Part shown: positions 33,415-41,189 of the stretch, one piece after another
Layout of the letters: the number at the start of each line of letters is the position of its first letter
Numbering within the stretch: the stretch's first letter is position 1
Assembly (NCBI RefSeq): GCF_003116135.1
Contig: NZ_PDOA01000017.1
Coordinates: 1 to 64,000, forward strand
Direction of reading: 5' to 3'
Length of the DNA stretch: 64,000 bases
DNA from: Teichococcus aestuarii
GTDB lineage: Bacteria > Pseudomonadota > Alphaproteobacteria > Acetobacterales > Acetobacteraceae
The notes under the pieces: generated by a model
Told to the model about the DNA's origin: nothing
Database searches by the model: none
The model's input: only the letters and a program-made list of their open reading frames with translations
Translations under genes and position numbers: made by a program

Positions 33415-34140
33415 TCAGGCGGCCAGCGCCGCCGGCGGCGCGCCGAGCACCGCCGCCATCCGCTCCCGGAGCTGCGCCTTCACCTCCTCCACGAAGGGGT
33501 TGTCCTCGGTGATGGTGCGGAACAGCGCCTCGGAATCCTGCGAGACCATGGCGGTGGCACGCATCAGCTGATCGAAGCTGCTGGTGGTGTGGGGCAGGGG
33601 CGGCATCTCCAGCCCCGCCACGACGCGGCCGAGCAGATGCGTCAGCCCCTGCACCCAGGCCATCTGCCGGTCATGCGCCTCCGGCGTCATCACCACCACC
33701 TCCAGCCCGAGGCGGCGCAGCATCCGCCCCGCCAGCCGCCCGCGCGCGCCGGTGCCGGGGCAGAGCACCAGCCGCAGCCCGGCGATGCCCTCCCTCCCGC
33801 TCTGCGGCCCGAACAGGGGATGGGTGCCGAGGATCTCCACATGCGCCGGCAGCAGGGCGCGCAGCGTGGCGAGCGGCCGCACCTTCAGCGAGCAGACCTC
33901 CACCACCAGCGCGCCGGGGCGCAGATGCGGGGCGATGGCACGCGCCGCCTCGGCCAGCCGCGCCACCGGCACGGCCAGCACCACCACGGGCTGGCCGGCG
34001 GCCTCCGCCAGTGTGGCGCCGCCGGGCCGGGCCGGATCGTGCCCGTGAACGGTGAAAAGCTTTTCGAGATGCGGCCGGGCGAAGGCGCCGAAGGCACCGA
34101 GGCCGATCAGGCCGAGAGACGGAAGCGGGGAGGGAGACAT
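33415..34140 (-). CDS. tyrA: Prephenate dehydrogenase family protein
   Basis: 241 residues, a short form. It oxidatively decarboxylates prephenate (or arogenate) towards tyrosine. N-terminal Rossmann motif LGLIGLGAFGAF; substrate-side marks are VEVCSLKV, ILGTHPLFGPQSG and AHDRQMAWVQGLTHLL, which carry the catalytic histidines. ATG 34140 follows CCGAGG, so the 25-residue upstream extension was rejected. Convergent with nrsF, leaving only 19 bases between stops. Two hairpins lie upstream of the gene. Confidence 0.88.
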   Translation of the reverse strand: MSPSPLPSLGLIGLGAFGAFARPHLEKLFTVHGHDPARPGGATLAEAAGQPVVVLAVPVARLAEAARAIAPHLRPGALVVEVCSLKVRPLATLRALLPAHVEILGTHPLFGPQSGREGIAGLRLVLCPGTGARGRLAGRMLRRLGLEVVVMTPEAHDRQMAWVQGLTHLLGRVVAGLEMPPLPHTTSSFDQLMRATAMVSQDSEALFRTITEDNPFVEEVKAQLRERMAAVLGAPPAALAA

Positions 34141-34194
34141 GAAAACCTCGGGCTGGGCTGGGCGCCGACGCCGAGGGGATGCTCCTGAAACACA

Positions 34195-34216
34195 CATGCC
34201 GCCCGGCGGCGGCATG
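34195..34216. other. Perfect hairpin upstream of the prephenate dehydrogenase gene
   Basis: CATGCCGCC and GGCGGCATG form a 9-bp stem around CGGC, some 55 bases before the start codon of the minus-strand gene. It could fold in its leader RNA. Function unknown. Confidence 0.5.
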
Positions 34217-34241
34217 GTTCGATCTGGCAGGGTCGACCGGG

Positions 34242-34263
34242 CCGCTCTCTATGGAGAGAGCGG
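34242..34263. other. Second perfect hairpin upstream of the prephenate dehydrogenase gene
   Basis: CCGCTCTCT and AGAGAGCGG form a 9-bp stem around ATGG, 25 bases from the first hairpin. The stem is purine/pyrimidine-segregated and stands out from the GC-rich background. No U-run follows on either strand. Confidence 0.5.
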
Positions 34264-34347
34264 ATAATAGGATCGCAGCGAGGGCGCGGCCTTGGTCATG
34301 GGCCGACCTTGCGCCCCCGCCGCGAGGCCTGTCAAGCGGCGGGCGGT

Positions 34348-34445
34348 TTGCGCCGGGGGATCAGATAACTGGCGCCTTGCGCCGGGGGATCAGATAACTG
34401 GCGCCTTGCGCCAGGGGATCAGATGACTGGCGCCCTGCGCCAGGG
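34348..34445. repeat. 29-bp tandem repeat across the end of the M20 dipeptidase gene
   Basis: Three full units start at 34348, 34377 and 34406, with an 11-base partial fourth at 34435. Each unit contains TTGCGCC, a G-run, ATCAGAT(A/G)ACTGG and CGCC. Read on the minus strand, every unit encodes ...(W/R)R(K/R)APVI followed by a stop, so the true gene end has been copied downstream at least twice. Each junction GGCGC-CTT-GCGCC can form a small stem. Sequence divergence between copies is only two or three bases. Confidence 0.9.
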
Positions 34446-35831
34446 CGCGAAGGATGCCGCCTCCTGCTCGCCGAGGCGGGAGAGCAGGGCGGGCCAGCCG
34501 CGCAGCCCCTCTTCCAGCGAGGCGAGGCGGAAGAACTCGTTGGGCGCGTGCACATCCTCGTCCGGCATGGCGTAGCCGAACATCAGCGTGTCGATGCCCA
34601 GCATCTCCTGGAAGATGCCGGTGATGGGCAAGGTGCCGCCGATGCGCGCCCGCGCCGGGGCACGGCCCGCGGCCTCGCGCACCACCGCCTCGGCCGCCAC
34701 GAGCAGCGGGTGCCCATCGGGCAGGGTGGAGGAGGGGGAGTTGCCGCCGGGCGGGCTGAATTCCAGCACCACCCCCTCCGGGCAATGCGCCTGGAGATGG
34801 TCCACGATACGCTGCCGCGCCGCGTCCGGGTCCTGCCCCGGCACCAGGCGGGCGGTGATCTTGGCATGGGCCTCGGCGGCGATGACGGTCTTGCTGCCGG
34901 CCCCGGTGTAGCCGCCCCACATGCCGTTCACGTCGATCGAGGGGCGGAGGGTGGTGCGCTCCCGCACGCTGTAGAGCGGGTCGCCATGCGGCAGGGCCTG
35001 CGGGCCGGCGTAGAAGGCGGCCTCGTCTCCGGCCAGCTCCGCGGCATCCGCCCGGTCGCGGTTGGTCAGCGGCGTGGCGTCGCTGTCGAAGCCAGGCACC
35101 TGGATGCGGCCCTCGGCGTCGTGCAGCGTGGCGACGAGGCGGGCCAGCTCATGGATGGCGTTGCGCACGGCACCGCCATAGCGGCCGGAATGCATGTCCT
35201 TCCCCGCCGAGCGCAGCGTCACCTCCAGCTTGCACAGCCCGCGCGAGCCGGTGTTCAGCGTCGGGATCGTGGTGCTGGCGCGGCCGCCATCGGCCGAGAG
35301 CACGGCATCGGCCGCGAGCAGCTCCCGGTGCGCCTCGATGATGCGGCGGATGCTGGGGCTGCCCGTCTCCTCCTCGCCCTCCAGGAAGAACTTCACGTTG
35401 ACCGGGCAGCCGCCCTCCACCGCCAGGAAGGCGCCGATCGTCTCCACCGCGATGAGGGTGGAGCCCTTCACGTCCGAGGCGCCGCGGGCATAGAGCCGGC
35501 CGTCGCGGATGCTGGGCTCGAAGGGCGGCGTCACCCAAAGGTCGAGCGGATCCGGCGGCTGCACGTCGTAATGGCCATAGACGACGATCGTCGGCTTGCC
35601 GGGGGCGCCGAGCCATTCGCCATACACCGCCGGCTGGCCGCCGCCATCGAGCAGCCGGACATTCTGCAGCCCCAGCGCCTCCAGGCGTTGCAGCAGGAAT
35701 TCCCGCGTGGCGCGCATCCCCTCGGCATAGGCCGGGTCGGTGCTGACGCTGGGCAGGCGCAGCAGCGCCATCAGGCGGTCGAGGATCGCATCCTTCTGCG
35801 CGACCAGATGGTCGGCGACGGCTTGGCTCAT
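34419..35831 (-). CDS. M20 family dipeptidase
   Basis: 470 residues. Metal ligands are in VYGHYDVQPPD, the bridging aspartate in GASDVKG, the catalytic EE in FFLEGEEETGSP and the lid domain contains KDMHSGRYGG. The family covers carnosinase-like and other dipeptidases. The last eight residues (WRRAPVI plus stop) lie in the tandem repeat. AAGAAGAG precedes ATG 35831. It follows the metallo-beta-lactamase gene by 27 bases and is the last gene of a four-gene operon headed by a peptide-binding protein, which fits dipeptide use. Confidence 0.92.
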   Translation of the reverse strand: MSQAVADHLVAQKDAILDRLMALLRLPSVSTDPAYAEGMRATREFLLQRLEALGLQNVRLLDGGGQPAVYGEWLGAPGKPTIVVYGHYDVQPPDPLDLWVTPPFEPSIRDGRLYARGASDVKGSTLIAVETIGAFLAVEGGCPVNVKFFLEGEEETGSPSIRRIIEAHRELLAADAVLSADGGRASTTIPTLNTGSRGLCKLEVTLRSAGKDMHSGRYGGAVRNAIHELARLVATLHDAEGRIQVPGFDSDATPLTNRDRADAAELAGDEAAFYAGPQALPHGDPLYSVRERTTLRPSIDVNGMWGGYTGAGSKTVIAAEAHAKITARLVPGQDPDAARQRIVDHLQAHCPEGVVLEFSPPGGNSPSSTLPDGHPLLVAAEAVVREAAGRAPARARIGGTLPITGIFQEMLGIDTLMFGYAMPDEDVHAPNEFFRLASLEEGLRGWPALLSRLGEQEAASFAPWRRAPVI

Positions 35832-35858
35832 CGTGTCACTCTTCTTCGTTGCTGTCGG

Positions 35859-36620
35859 TCACAGGGGCGCCACGAAGCCTTCGGCGCCGTCGCTCACGGC
35901 GGGGTCGTGCGAGGGGATGACCAGCTCCGGCGCGTCGGCCAGGGCCAGCACGCGCTCGAAGGCGGCCAGCGCGTCGCCCACATGCCAGAGGGCGGGGAAG
36001 GGCACGCGCCGCTCCAGATGCGCGCGCAGCGCCACCGTGTCGCTGGCCAGCACCATCCAGCCACGCGCCGTGCGGAGGCGGACGAATTGCAGCCCGTCCG
36101 TGTGGCCGCCCGCATGGTGCAGCTCGAGGCCGGGGAGCAGCTCCACCACCCCGTCATGCAGCGCCAGGCGCCCGGCATGGAGCAGCGCGGTGTGGGCGGC
36201 GATGTCCTCCGCCCGGTAGCCGGCGCGCAGCACGGCGTGGCGCATGGCGGGGCCGTTCACATAGGCCATTTCCCGCGCCTGCATATGGAAGGTGGCGGCG
36301 GGGAAGAGGCCGGGCTGCCCGGCATGGTCCCAGTGCAGATGCGTCTGCACCACATGCCGCACCGCGCCCGGCTCGACGCCGAGCCGCGCCATGGCGGCGG
36401 GCAGGGTGCCGTCGGTGGGCTTGCCGAAGGCGGCGCAGGTCTCGGGGCTGGCGGCGGTGTCCATCGCCACCCAGCCCTGCGGGCCGCGCAGCAGGTAGGC
36501 GTGGTAGGCGAAGGGCGTCGGCGCATCGCCGCCCGCCCCTCCGAGGAAGGTCTGCGCCGCGCGCCGCGCCGGATCGCTGGCGAAGCGGATGGCATAGGCC
36601 TGCCACACCGCGCCGCTCAT
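35859..36620 (-). CDS. Metallo-beta-lactamase-fold hydrolase (N-acyl homoserine lactonase-like)
   Basis: 253 residues. The zinc motif is THLHWDHAGQPG, followed by HAGGHTDGLQ, VLASDTVAL and IPSHDP, the ligand set of AiiA-type lactonases and related hydrolases. It may open lactone rings or hydrolyse thioesters; quorum quenching is possible but not shown. ATG 36620 overlaps the SDR stop by four bases, so it is translationally coupled. It sits between an SDR and an M20 dipeptidase. Confidence 0.88.
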   Translation of the reverse strand: MSGAVWQAYAIRFASDPARRAAQTFLGGAGGDAPTPFAYHAYLLRGPQGWVAMDTAASPETCAAFGKPTDGTLPAAMARLGVEPGAVRHVVQTHLHWDHAGQPGLFPAATFHMQAREMAYVNGPAMRHAVLRAGYRAEDIAAHTALLHAGRLALHDGVVELLPGLELHHAGGHTDGLQFVRLRTARGWMVLASDTVALRAHLERRVPFPALWHVGDALAAFERVLALADAPELVIPSHDPAVSDGAEGFVAPL

Positions 36621-37384
36621 GGCCGCTGCCCCATCAGCGAGAGCCCGCCATCCACCGTGACGGTGCTGCCGGTGACATAGGCCGCGAGGCCGCTGGCGAG
36701 GTAGAGGATGGCGCCCGCCACATCCTCCGGCGTGCCGGTGCGGCCGGCGGGGATGAGGGCGAGCTTCGCCGGGCGCCAGGCCGGGTCCTGCCGGGCGGCG
36801 CGGTTGAAGTCGGTCTCGATGGTGCCGGGAGCGACGAGGTTCACCGTGATGCCATCGGGCGCCAGTTCCAGCGCCATCTGCCGGGCCAGCTGCATCAGCC
36901 CGCCCTTGGAACTGCCATAGGCCACGAGGCCGGGATTGGGCATCCACTGGTTCACCGAGGAGGTGAAGACGATGCGCCCGCCCTGGCCCGCCGCCCGCAT
37001 CAGCCCCGCCGCCTCCCGGGCGAGGGCGAAGGCGCCGCCGAGATTGACAGCGTGGACGCGGGCGAACTCGGCGTCCGTCGTCTCGGCGAGCGGCTTGCGC
37101 AGCAGCATCCCGGCATTGCTCACCAGGATGTCGAGGCCCCCCAGCGCCTCGGCCGCGCGGTGGGCGAGGCCGGCGGCCTGCGCCGTATCGCCGAGATCCG
37201 CCTGCAGCGCGGGGCCGCCGGTCCGTTCGGCAAGGGCGGCGGCGGCCTCCGGCTCGGCATGGTGGTGGATGGCCACGCGCGCGCCGGCCCCGGCCAGCAG
37301 CAGCGCCGCGGCGCGGCCGATGCCCTCCGTGCCCGCGCCCGTGACAAGGGCGCGCCGGCCCGAGAGATCGATGGCGAGCGACAT
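36617..37384 (-). CDS. SDR family oxidoreductase
   Basis: 255 residues, a classical short-chain dehydrogenase. The cofactor motif is TGAGTEGIG, then NAG at position about 90, Ser in FTSSVNQ and YGSSK as catalytic YxxxK; it ends TVDGGLS. The cofactor motif TGAGTEGIG has one residue more than the usual TGxxxGIG spacing. The start overlaps the binding-protein stop as TGATG, and the stop overlaps the lactonase start. Substrate unknown; the operon suggests a small hydroxy or lactone compound. Confidence 0.9.
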   Translation of the reverse strand: MSLAIDLSGRRALVTGAGTEGIGRAAALLLAGAGARVAIHHHAEPEAAAALAERTGGPALQADLGDTAQAAGLAHRAAEALGGLDILVSNAGMLLRKPLAETTDAEFARVHAVNLGGAFALAREAAGLMRAAGQGGRIVFTSSVNQWMPNPGLVAYGSSKGGLMQLARQMALELAPDGITVNLVAPGTIETDFNRAARQDPAWRPAKLALIPAGRTGTPEDVAGAILYLASGLAAYVTGSTVTVDGGLSLMGQRP

Positions 37385-39009
37385 CAGCGGGCCGTGCTTC
37401 CCGCCGGGGTCACCTCGATGGCGAGGGTCTCCTCGTCGGCGCGCGGGGTGAAGTCCACCTTGTCCGCGCGCCCCGCCCACACCGCCTCGAAGGTGAGGAT
37501 AGGGATGATGAGGTTCTCGGCCATGGTCTGCTCCATCACCGTCTCCAGCAGGGCGCGGCGCTGGCCTTCGTCGAGGGTGCGGCGGGCGCGCTGGATCAGC
37601 CCGTCCAGCGCCGGGTTGCCGATGCCGGAGTAGTTGATGGCGCCGAGGCCGAGTTCCTTGTTCGGGGTATGCACCTGGCTGGTGAGGAAATAGCTGCTCT
37701 CGCCCGTCAGGCTGCCCCAGCCGGCGGCGTGCAGCGGCCATTCGCGCCGCGCGCGGGCGGGGAAGAAGGTGGCGCGCGGCTGGGCGTTGAGATCGACGCG
37801 GATGCCGGCGCGCTGCAATTGCTGCGCCGCCGCCTCGCAGATCTTGCTGTCGTTGACGAAGCGGTCGTTCGGGCAGGCGAGGCTGGTCTGGAAGCCGTTG
37901 GGGTAGCCGGCCTCGCGCAGCAGGGCGCGGGCGCGCTCCAGGTCGAAGCGGGCGGGGGCGATTTTCTCCGAGTGGCCGAAGAAGCCCTGCGGCACCGCCT
38001 GGTTGGCCACGCGCGCGCGCCCTTCCATCAGCCGCTCGACGATGGCGGTGCGGTTGAGGGCGAGGGAGACGGCCTCGCGCACCTTCGGGTCCTTCCACGG
38101 GTTCTTCGCCAGCGGCTGCCCCTGCGCGTCCCGCGTGCCGGCGAGCGGCTCCTTCTCCAGCTCGGGGAACAGCATGTAGACATAGGCGGAGGGGCCGCTG
38201 AACACGCGCAGCCGCCGCGCGCCCTCGGTCTTCTCCAGCCGCGCCACGTCCTGCAGCGGCACGGCGTTGATGAAGTCCACATCGCCGGCCAGCAGGGCGC
38301 CGACGCGCGCGCCATCGCTCGGGATGGGGCGGAAGGTGACGCGCGACCAGGCGGGCGCCGTGCCGTGATAGGAGGCGTTGCGCTCCAGCACCAGCGGCTG
38401 CCCCGGCTGCCAGGAGGCCAGGCGATAGGGCCCGGTGCCGATCGCCGCCGCGCCGCTGTTGAACTCGCCCGTGCTGCGCACCCCCTTGGCCGAGGAGAGG
38501 ATGAAGATGTTGGAGAGGTTGACCGGCAGCAGCGGCACCGGCCCGTCGGTGAGGAAGCGCACCGTGCGGGCATCGACCACCTGCACCTCGCGGATGCCCT
38601 GGATGTAGGTGGCGTAGCTGTTCGGGTTGCCCTGCACGCGCGTCACGCGCTCGATGGTGAAGCGCACATCCTCGGCGGTCAGCGTGCTGCCGTCGTGGAA
38701 GGTGACGCCCTCGCGCAGGCGGAACTCCCAGGTGGTGTCGTCCACCGCCTTCCAGGATTCCGCCAGCGACGGGCGGAGCTGGAGCGACGGATCGCGCGAG
38801 AGCAGCGTGTCGTAGATGTTGCGCAGCGCCGAGGTGTTGGTGCCGAGCAGGTTGAACTGCGGGTCCATCGTGCCCGGCTCGCCCTGCATGCCGATGGTCA
38901 GGCTCTGCGCCGCGCCCTGGGCCGCCGCTTCCTGGGTGGCGGCGAGGCCGAGCACGGCGGCGGCGGCGAGAAGGGCGGGCAGGGGACGGGGCGTGCGGGT
39001 GTGGCGCAT
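37384..39009 (-). CDS. Periplasmic peptide/dipeptide ABC transporter binding protein (SBP family 5)
   Basis: 541 residues. A signal peptide (PALLAAAAVLGLAA, cut near QEAAAQG) is followed by family-5 solute-binding features: EPGTMDPQFN, YDTLLSRDP, LAESWKAVDDTTWEF and LREGVTFHDGS. It captures peptides or similar solutes for an ABC importer. No permease or ATPase genes adjoin it. It heads an overlapping operon with an SDR, a metallo-beta-lactamase-fold enzyme and an M20 dipeptidase, an uncommon arrangement. Confidence 0.92.
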   Translation of the reverse strand: MRHTRTPRPLPALLAAAAVLGLAATQEAAAQGAAQSLTIGMQGEPGTMDPQFNLLGTNTSALRNIYDTLLSRDPSLQLRPSLAESWKAVDDTTWEFRLREGVTFHDGSTLTAEDVRFTIERVTRVQGNPNSYATYIQGIREVQVVDARTVRFLTDGPVPLLPVNLSNIFILSSAKGVRSTGEFNSGAAAIGTGPYRLASWQPGQPLVLERNASYHGTAPAWSRVTFRPIPSDGARVGALLAGDVDFINAVPLQDVARLEKTEGARRLRVFSGPSAYVYMLFPELEKEPLAGTRDAQGQPLAKNPWKDPKVREAVSLALNRTAIVERLMEGRARVANQAVPQGFFGHSEKIAPARFDLERARALLREAGYPNGFQTSLACPNDRFVNDSKICEAAAQQLQRAGIRVDLNAQPRATFFPARARREWPLHAAGWGSLTGESSYFLTSQVHTPNKELGLGAINYSGIGNPALDGLIQRARRTLDEGQRRALLETVMEQTMAENLIIPILTFEAVWAGRADKVDFTPRADEETLAIEVTPAGSTAR

Positions 39010-39119
39010 GGGGCAGCCTTTGCGGCAGGGAAGGCCAATATCGGGCGCGCAACGCGGCGGCCTGTCAATCGGTGCGTAACCGTCTTGACGCGGCGCGCCA
39101 TCCTGCGACCCTCCGCGCC

Positions 39120-40112
39120 ATGCGCATCCATGTCCAGAACCCCGCCGACGAGACCGTCTTCCCCATCACGCCGCAGCAATGGGACGCGGCCATCGCGCGC
39201 GCGCCCGACATGGCGGATCTCCAGGTGAGCTTCGCCTCGGACGATGCCGGCTTCGCCGCCGCCATGGCCGATGCCGAGGCCATCGTCACCTGGACGAAGG
39301 TGGTGCACCAGCGCTTCCCGAAGGGTGCGCTGCCCGGCGTGGCGCCGAAGCTGCGCACCATCTTCTGCACCTCGGCCGGGCTGGACCGCCTCGCGCCCTT
39401 CGACTGGCTGCCGGAGCAGATGACGCTGCTGAACAACCGCGGCACCCATGCCGCCAAGGCGGGCGAGTTCGGCATCATGGCGCTGCTGATGCTGGCCAAC
39501 CATGTGCCGTGGTTCGCGCATGACGCGCGCCAGGGGCAGTGGGCGCCGCGCTTCGCCTCCGTGCTTGCGGGGCGCACCGTCTGCGTGGTGGGCCTTGGCT
39601 CGCTCGGCGGCGCGGTCGCCGCGCGGGCGAAGCAGTTCGGCATGCATGTCATCGGCGTGCGCAGCAGCGCCACCCCGCACGAGTCGTGCGACGAGGTGGT
39701 GGCGCAGAGCGATATCGATTCCGTGCTGCCGCGCGCCGAGTTCCTGCTGCTTGCCTGCCCGCTGACGCCGCAGACGCGCGGCATGATCGACGCCCGCCGC
39801 CTCGCCCTGCTGCCGCGCGGTGGCAAGGTGGTGAATATCGGCCGCGGCGCGCTGTGGGACCAGGACGCGGTGTGCGACCTGCTGGAGAGCGGCCATCTCG
39901 GCGGCGCCGTGACCGACGTGGCGGTGCCCGAGCCGCTGGCGCCCGAAAGCCGGCTGTGGCGCACGCCGGGCCTGTTCGTCACGCCGCACATGTCGTCCGA
40001 CGACCCGGCCACCTACAACGACCGCAGCCTGGACATCTTCTTCGAGAATCTGCGGGCGGCGCGCGCCGGCCAGCCCATGCCCAACCGGGTGGTCCCGGAC
40101 CGGGGCTACTGA
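39120..40112 (+). CDS. D-2-hydroxyacid dehydrogenase (glyoxylate/hydroxypyruvate reductase A-like)
   Basis: 330 residues. The NAD(P) motif is VVGLGSLGGAVA, catalytic Arg in VNIGRGALWDQ, Glu in VAVPEPLAPES and His in VTPHMSSDDP. It is a distinct branch from the other three hydroxyacid dehydrogenases of the window. The ATG at 39120 begins MRIHVQNPADE. No ribosome site is visible, and a TTGACG box lies about 35 bases upstream, so the message may be leaderless or nearly so. It is divergent from the peptide-binding protein. Confidence 0.87.
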   Translation: MRIHVQNPADETVFPITPQQWDAAIARAPDMADLQVSFASDDAGFAAAMADAEAIVTWTKVVHQRFPKGALPGVAPKLRTIFCTSAGLDRLAPFDWLPEQMTLLNNRGTHAAKAGEFGIMALLMLANHVPWFAHDARQGQWAPRFASVLAGRTVCVVGLGSLGGAVAARAKQFGMHVIGVRSSATPHESCDEVVAQSDIDSVLPRAEFLLLACPLTPQTRGMIDARRLALLPRGGKVVNIGRGALWDQDAVCDLLESGHLGGAVTDVAVPEPLAPESRLWRTPGLFVTPHMSSDDPATYNDRSLDIFFENLRAARAGQPMPNRVVPDRGY

Positions 40113-40125
40113 GGGGCGGGTGGAA

Positions 40126-40149
40126 CCGGGGCCCGCGCGCGGGCCCCGG
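40126..40149. terminator. Perfect 24-bp palindrome between convergent genes
   Basis: CCGGGGCCCGCG and its exact complement follow one another, 13 bases after the reductase stop and 12 bases before the gpt stop. It should fold into a very stable hairpin; no U-tract is present. Confidence 0.6.
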
Positions 40150-40161
40150 ACTGGCGGTGGC

Positions 40162-40641
40162 CTATTTCGGCACCGCCGAGCGCGCGATGGGGGCGATGAA
40201 CTGCGGCTCGGTGTCCCAGGGGAACAGGATCCAGGTGTCCTGGCTCACCTCGGTGATGTAGGTGTCCACCAGCGGGTTGCCGGCGGGCTTGGCATAGACG
40301 GTGGCGAAGTGGGCCTTGGGCAGCAGGCCGCGCACCACGCGCAGCGTGGTGCCGGTGTCCACCAGGTCGTCCAGCACCAGCCAGCCCTCGCCATCGCCGG
40401 CGGCGACGGGCGGCTTGGCCACCTGCGGCTCGCCGCGCACCTCCTCGTCATAGGTGATGATGGAGACGCTCTCGATCATCCGGCAATCCAGCTCGCGCGC
40501 CACGATGGCGGCGGGGATCAGCCCGCCACGCGTGATGGCGACGATGCCCTTCCACGGGCCCTTCTCGACCAGCCGCCAGGCCAGGGCCTTGCTGTCTCGG
40601 TGAAGCTGGTCCCAGCTGACGGTGTAGTAGCGCGGCGCCAT
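40162..40641 (-). CDS. gpt: Xanthine-guanine phosphoribosyltransferase
   Basis: 159 residues, the exact family length. It salvages guanine and xanthine using PRPP. The PRPP loop is [14 protein letters not shown], with [17 protein letters not shown] near the N-terminus and ILFPWDTEP at the C-terminus, all typical of Gpt. Its ATG lies three bases after the csaA stop, so the two genes form an operon. This order is often seen in alphaproteobacteria. Confidence 0.95.
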   Translation of the reverse strand: MAPRYYTVSWDQLHRDSKALAWRLVEKGPWKGIVAITRGGLIPAAIVARELDCRMIESVSIITYDEEVRGEPQVAKPPVAAGDGEGWLVLDDLVDTGTTLRVVRGLLPKAHFATVYAKPAGNPLVDTYITEVSQDTWILFPWDTEPQFIAPIARSAVPK

Positions 40642-40644
40642 GGT

Positions 40645-40992
40645 TCAGAACATCCTGCCGCCATTCGGGACGGCGAAATCGGGTCGGAGCAGCACCACCG
40701 CGCCCTCCGGGTCCGGCAGGCCCAGGGTCAGGACCTGGCTCTCGAACCCGGCGATGCGGCGGGGCGGGAAGTTCACCACGCAGAGCACCTGGCGGCCGAT
40801 CAGCTTGTCCGGCGTGTAGTGCACGGTGATCTGCGCCGAGGAGCGGCGGATGCCGAGTTCCGGGCCCAGGTCGATCTCCAGCCGGAAGGCCGGCTTGCGC
40901 GCCCCCTCCAGGGGCTGCGCATCGACCACGGTGCCGACACGGATGTCGAGGCGGTCGAAATCTTCGATCGTCGCGGTGGCTTCCATCTCCAT
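40645..40992 (-). CDS. csaA: tRNA-binding domain protein (CsaA-like)
   Basis: 115 residues forming a single EMAP II/tRNA-binding OB fold. Marks are FDRLDIRVGTVVDAQP, RRSSAQITVHY and GFESQVLTLG. CsaA proteins are dimeric, bind tRNA and have been proposed to act as chaperones. Two candidate ATGs, at 40992 and 40986, differ by two residues, and no clear ribosome site decides between them. It is the first gene of the csaA-gpt pair. Confidence 0.88.
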   Translation of the reverse strand: MEMEATATIEDFDRLDIRVGTVVDAQPLEGARKPAFRLEIDLGPELGIRRSSAQITVHYTPDKLIGRQVLCVVNFPPRRIAGFESQVLTLGLPDPEGAVVLLRPDFAVPNGGRMF

Positions 40993-41189
40993 CCGATAGC
41001 GCAGCGGGGGCGGCGGTGGAAGTGGCCGCATTTACGCGGCGCGCCAGCCGTGCCAGCGTCAGCGCCCCGCGAGAGGCCGCCGAGGCCCGGCCGATGGAAT
41101 GCTGCGCCGCGAAAGGCGCGCCGCCCATCCCCGGGCGCCGGCGGCCTCTCCCCCTGCCCATCGACGTTTTCGCTTCCGTAAGGACCATC

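Noticed and set aside
34141-34347. SAM-type or T-box riboswitch upstream of prephenate dehydrogenase
   Set aside because: The hairpins lack any conserved core of those classes that I can recognise.
34348-34445. CRISPR-like short repeats
   Set aside because: The units are contiguous with no spacers and overlap the end of a coding gene, so this is a simple tandem repeat.
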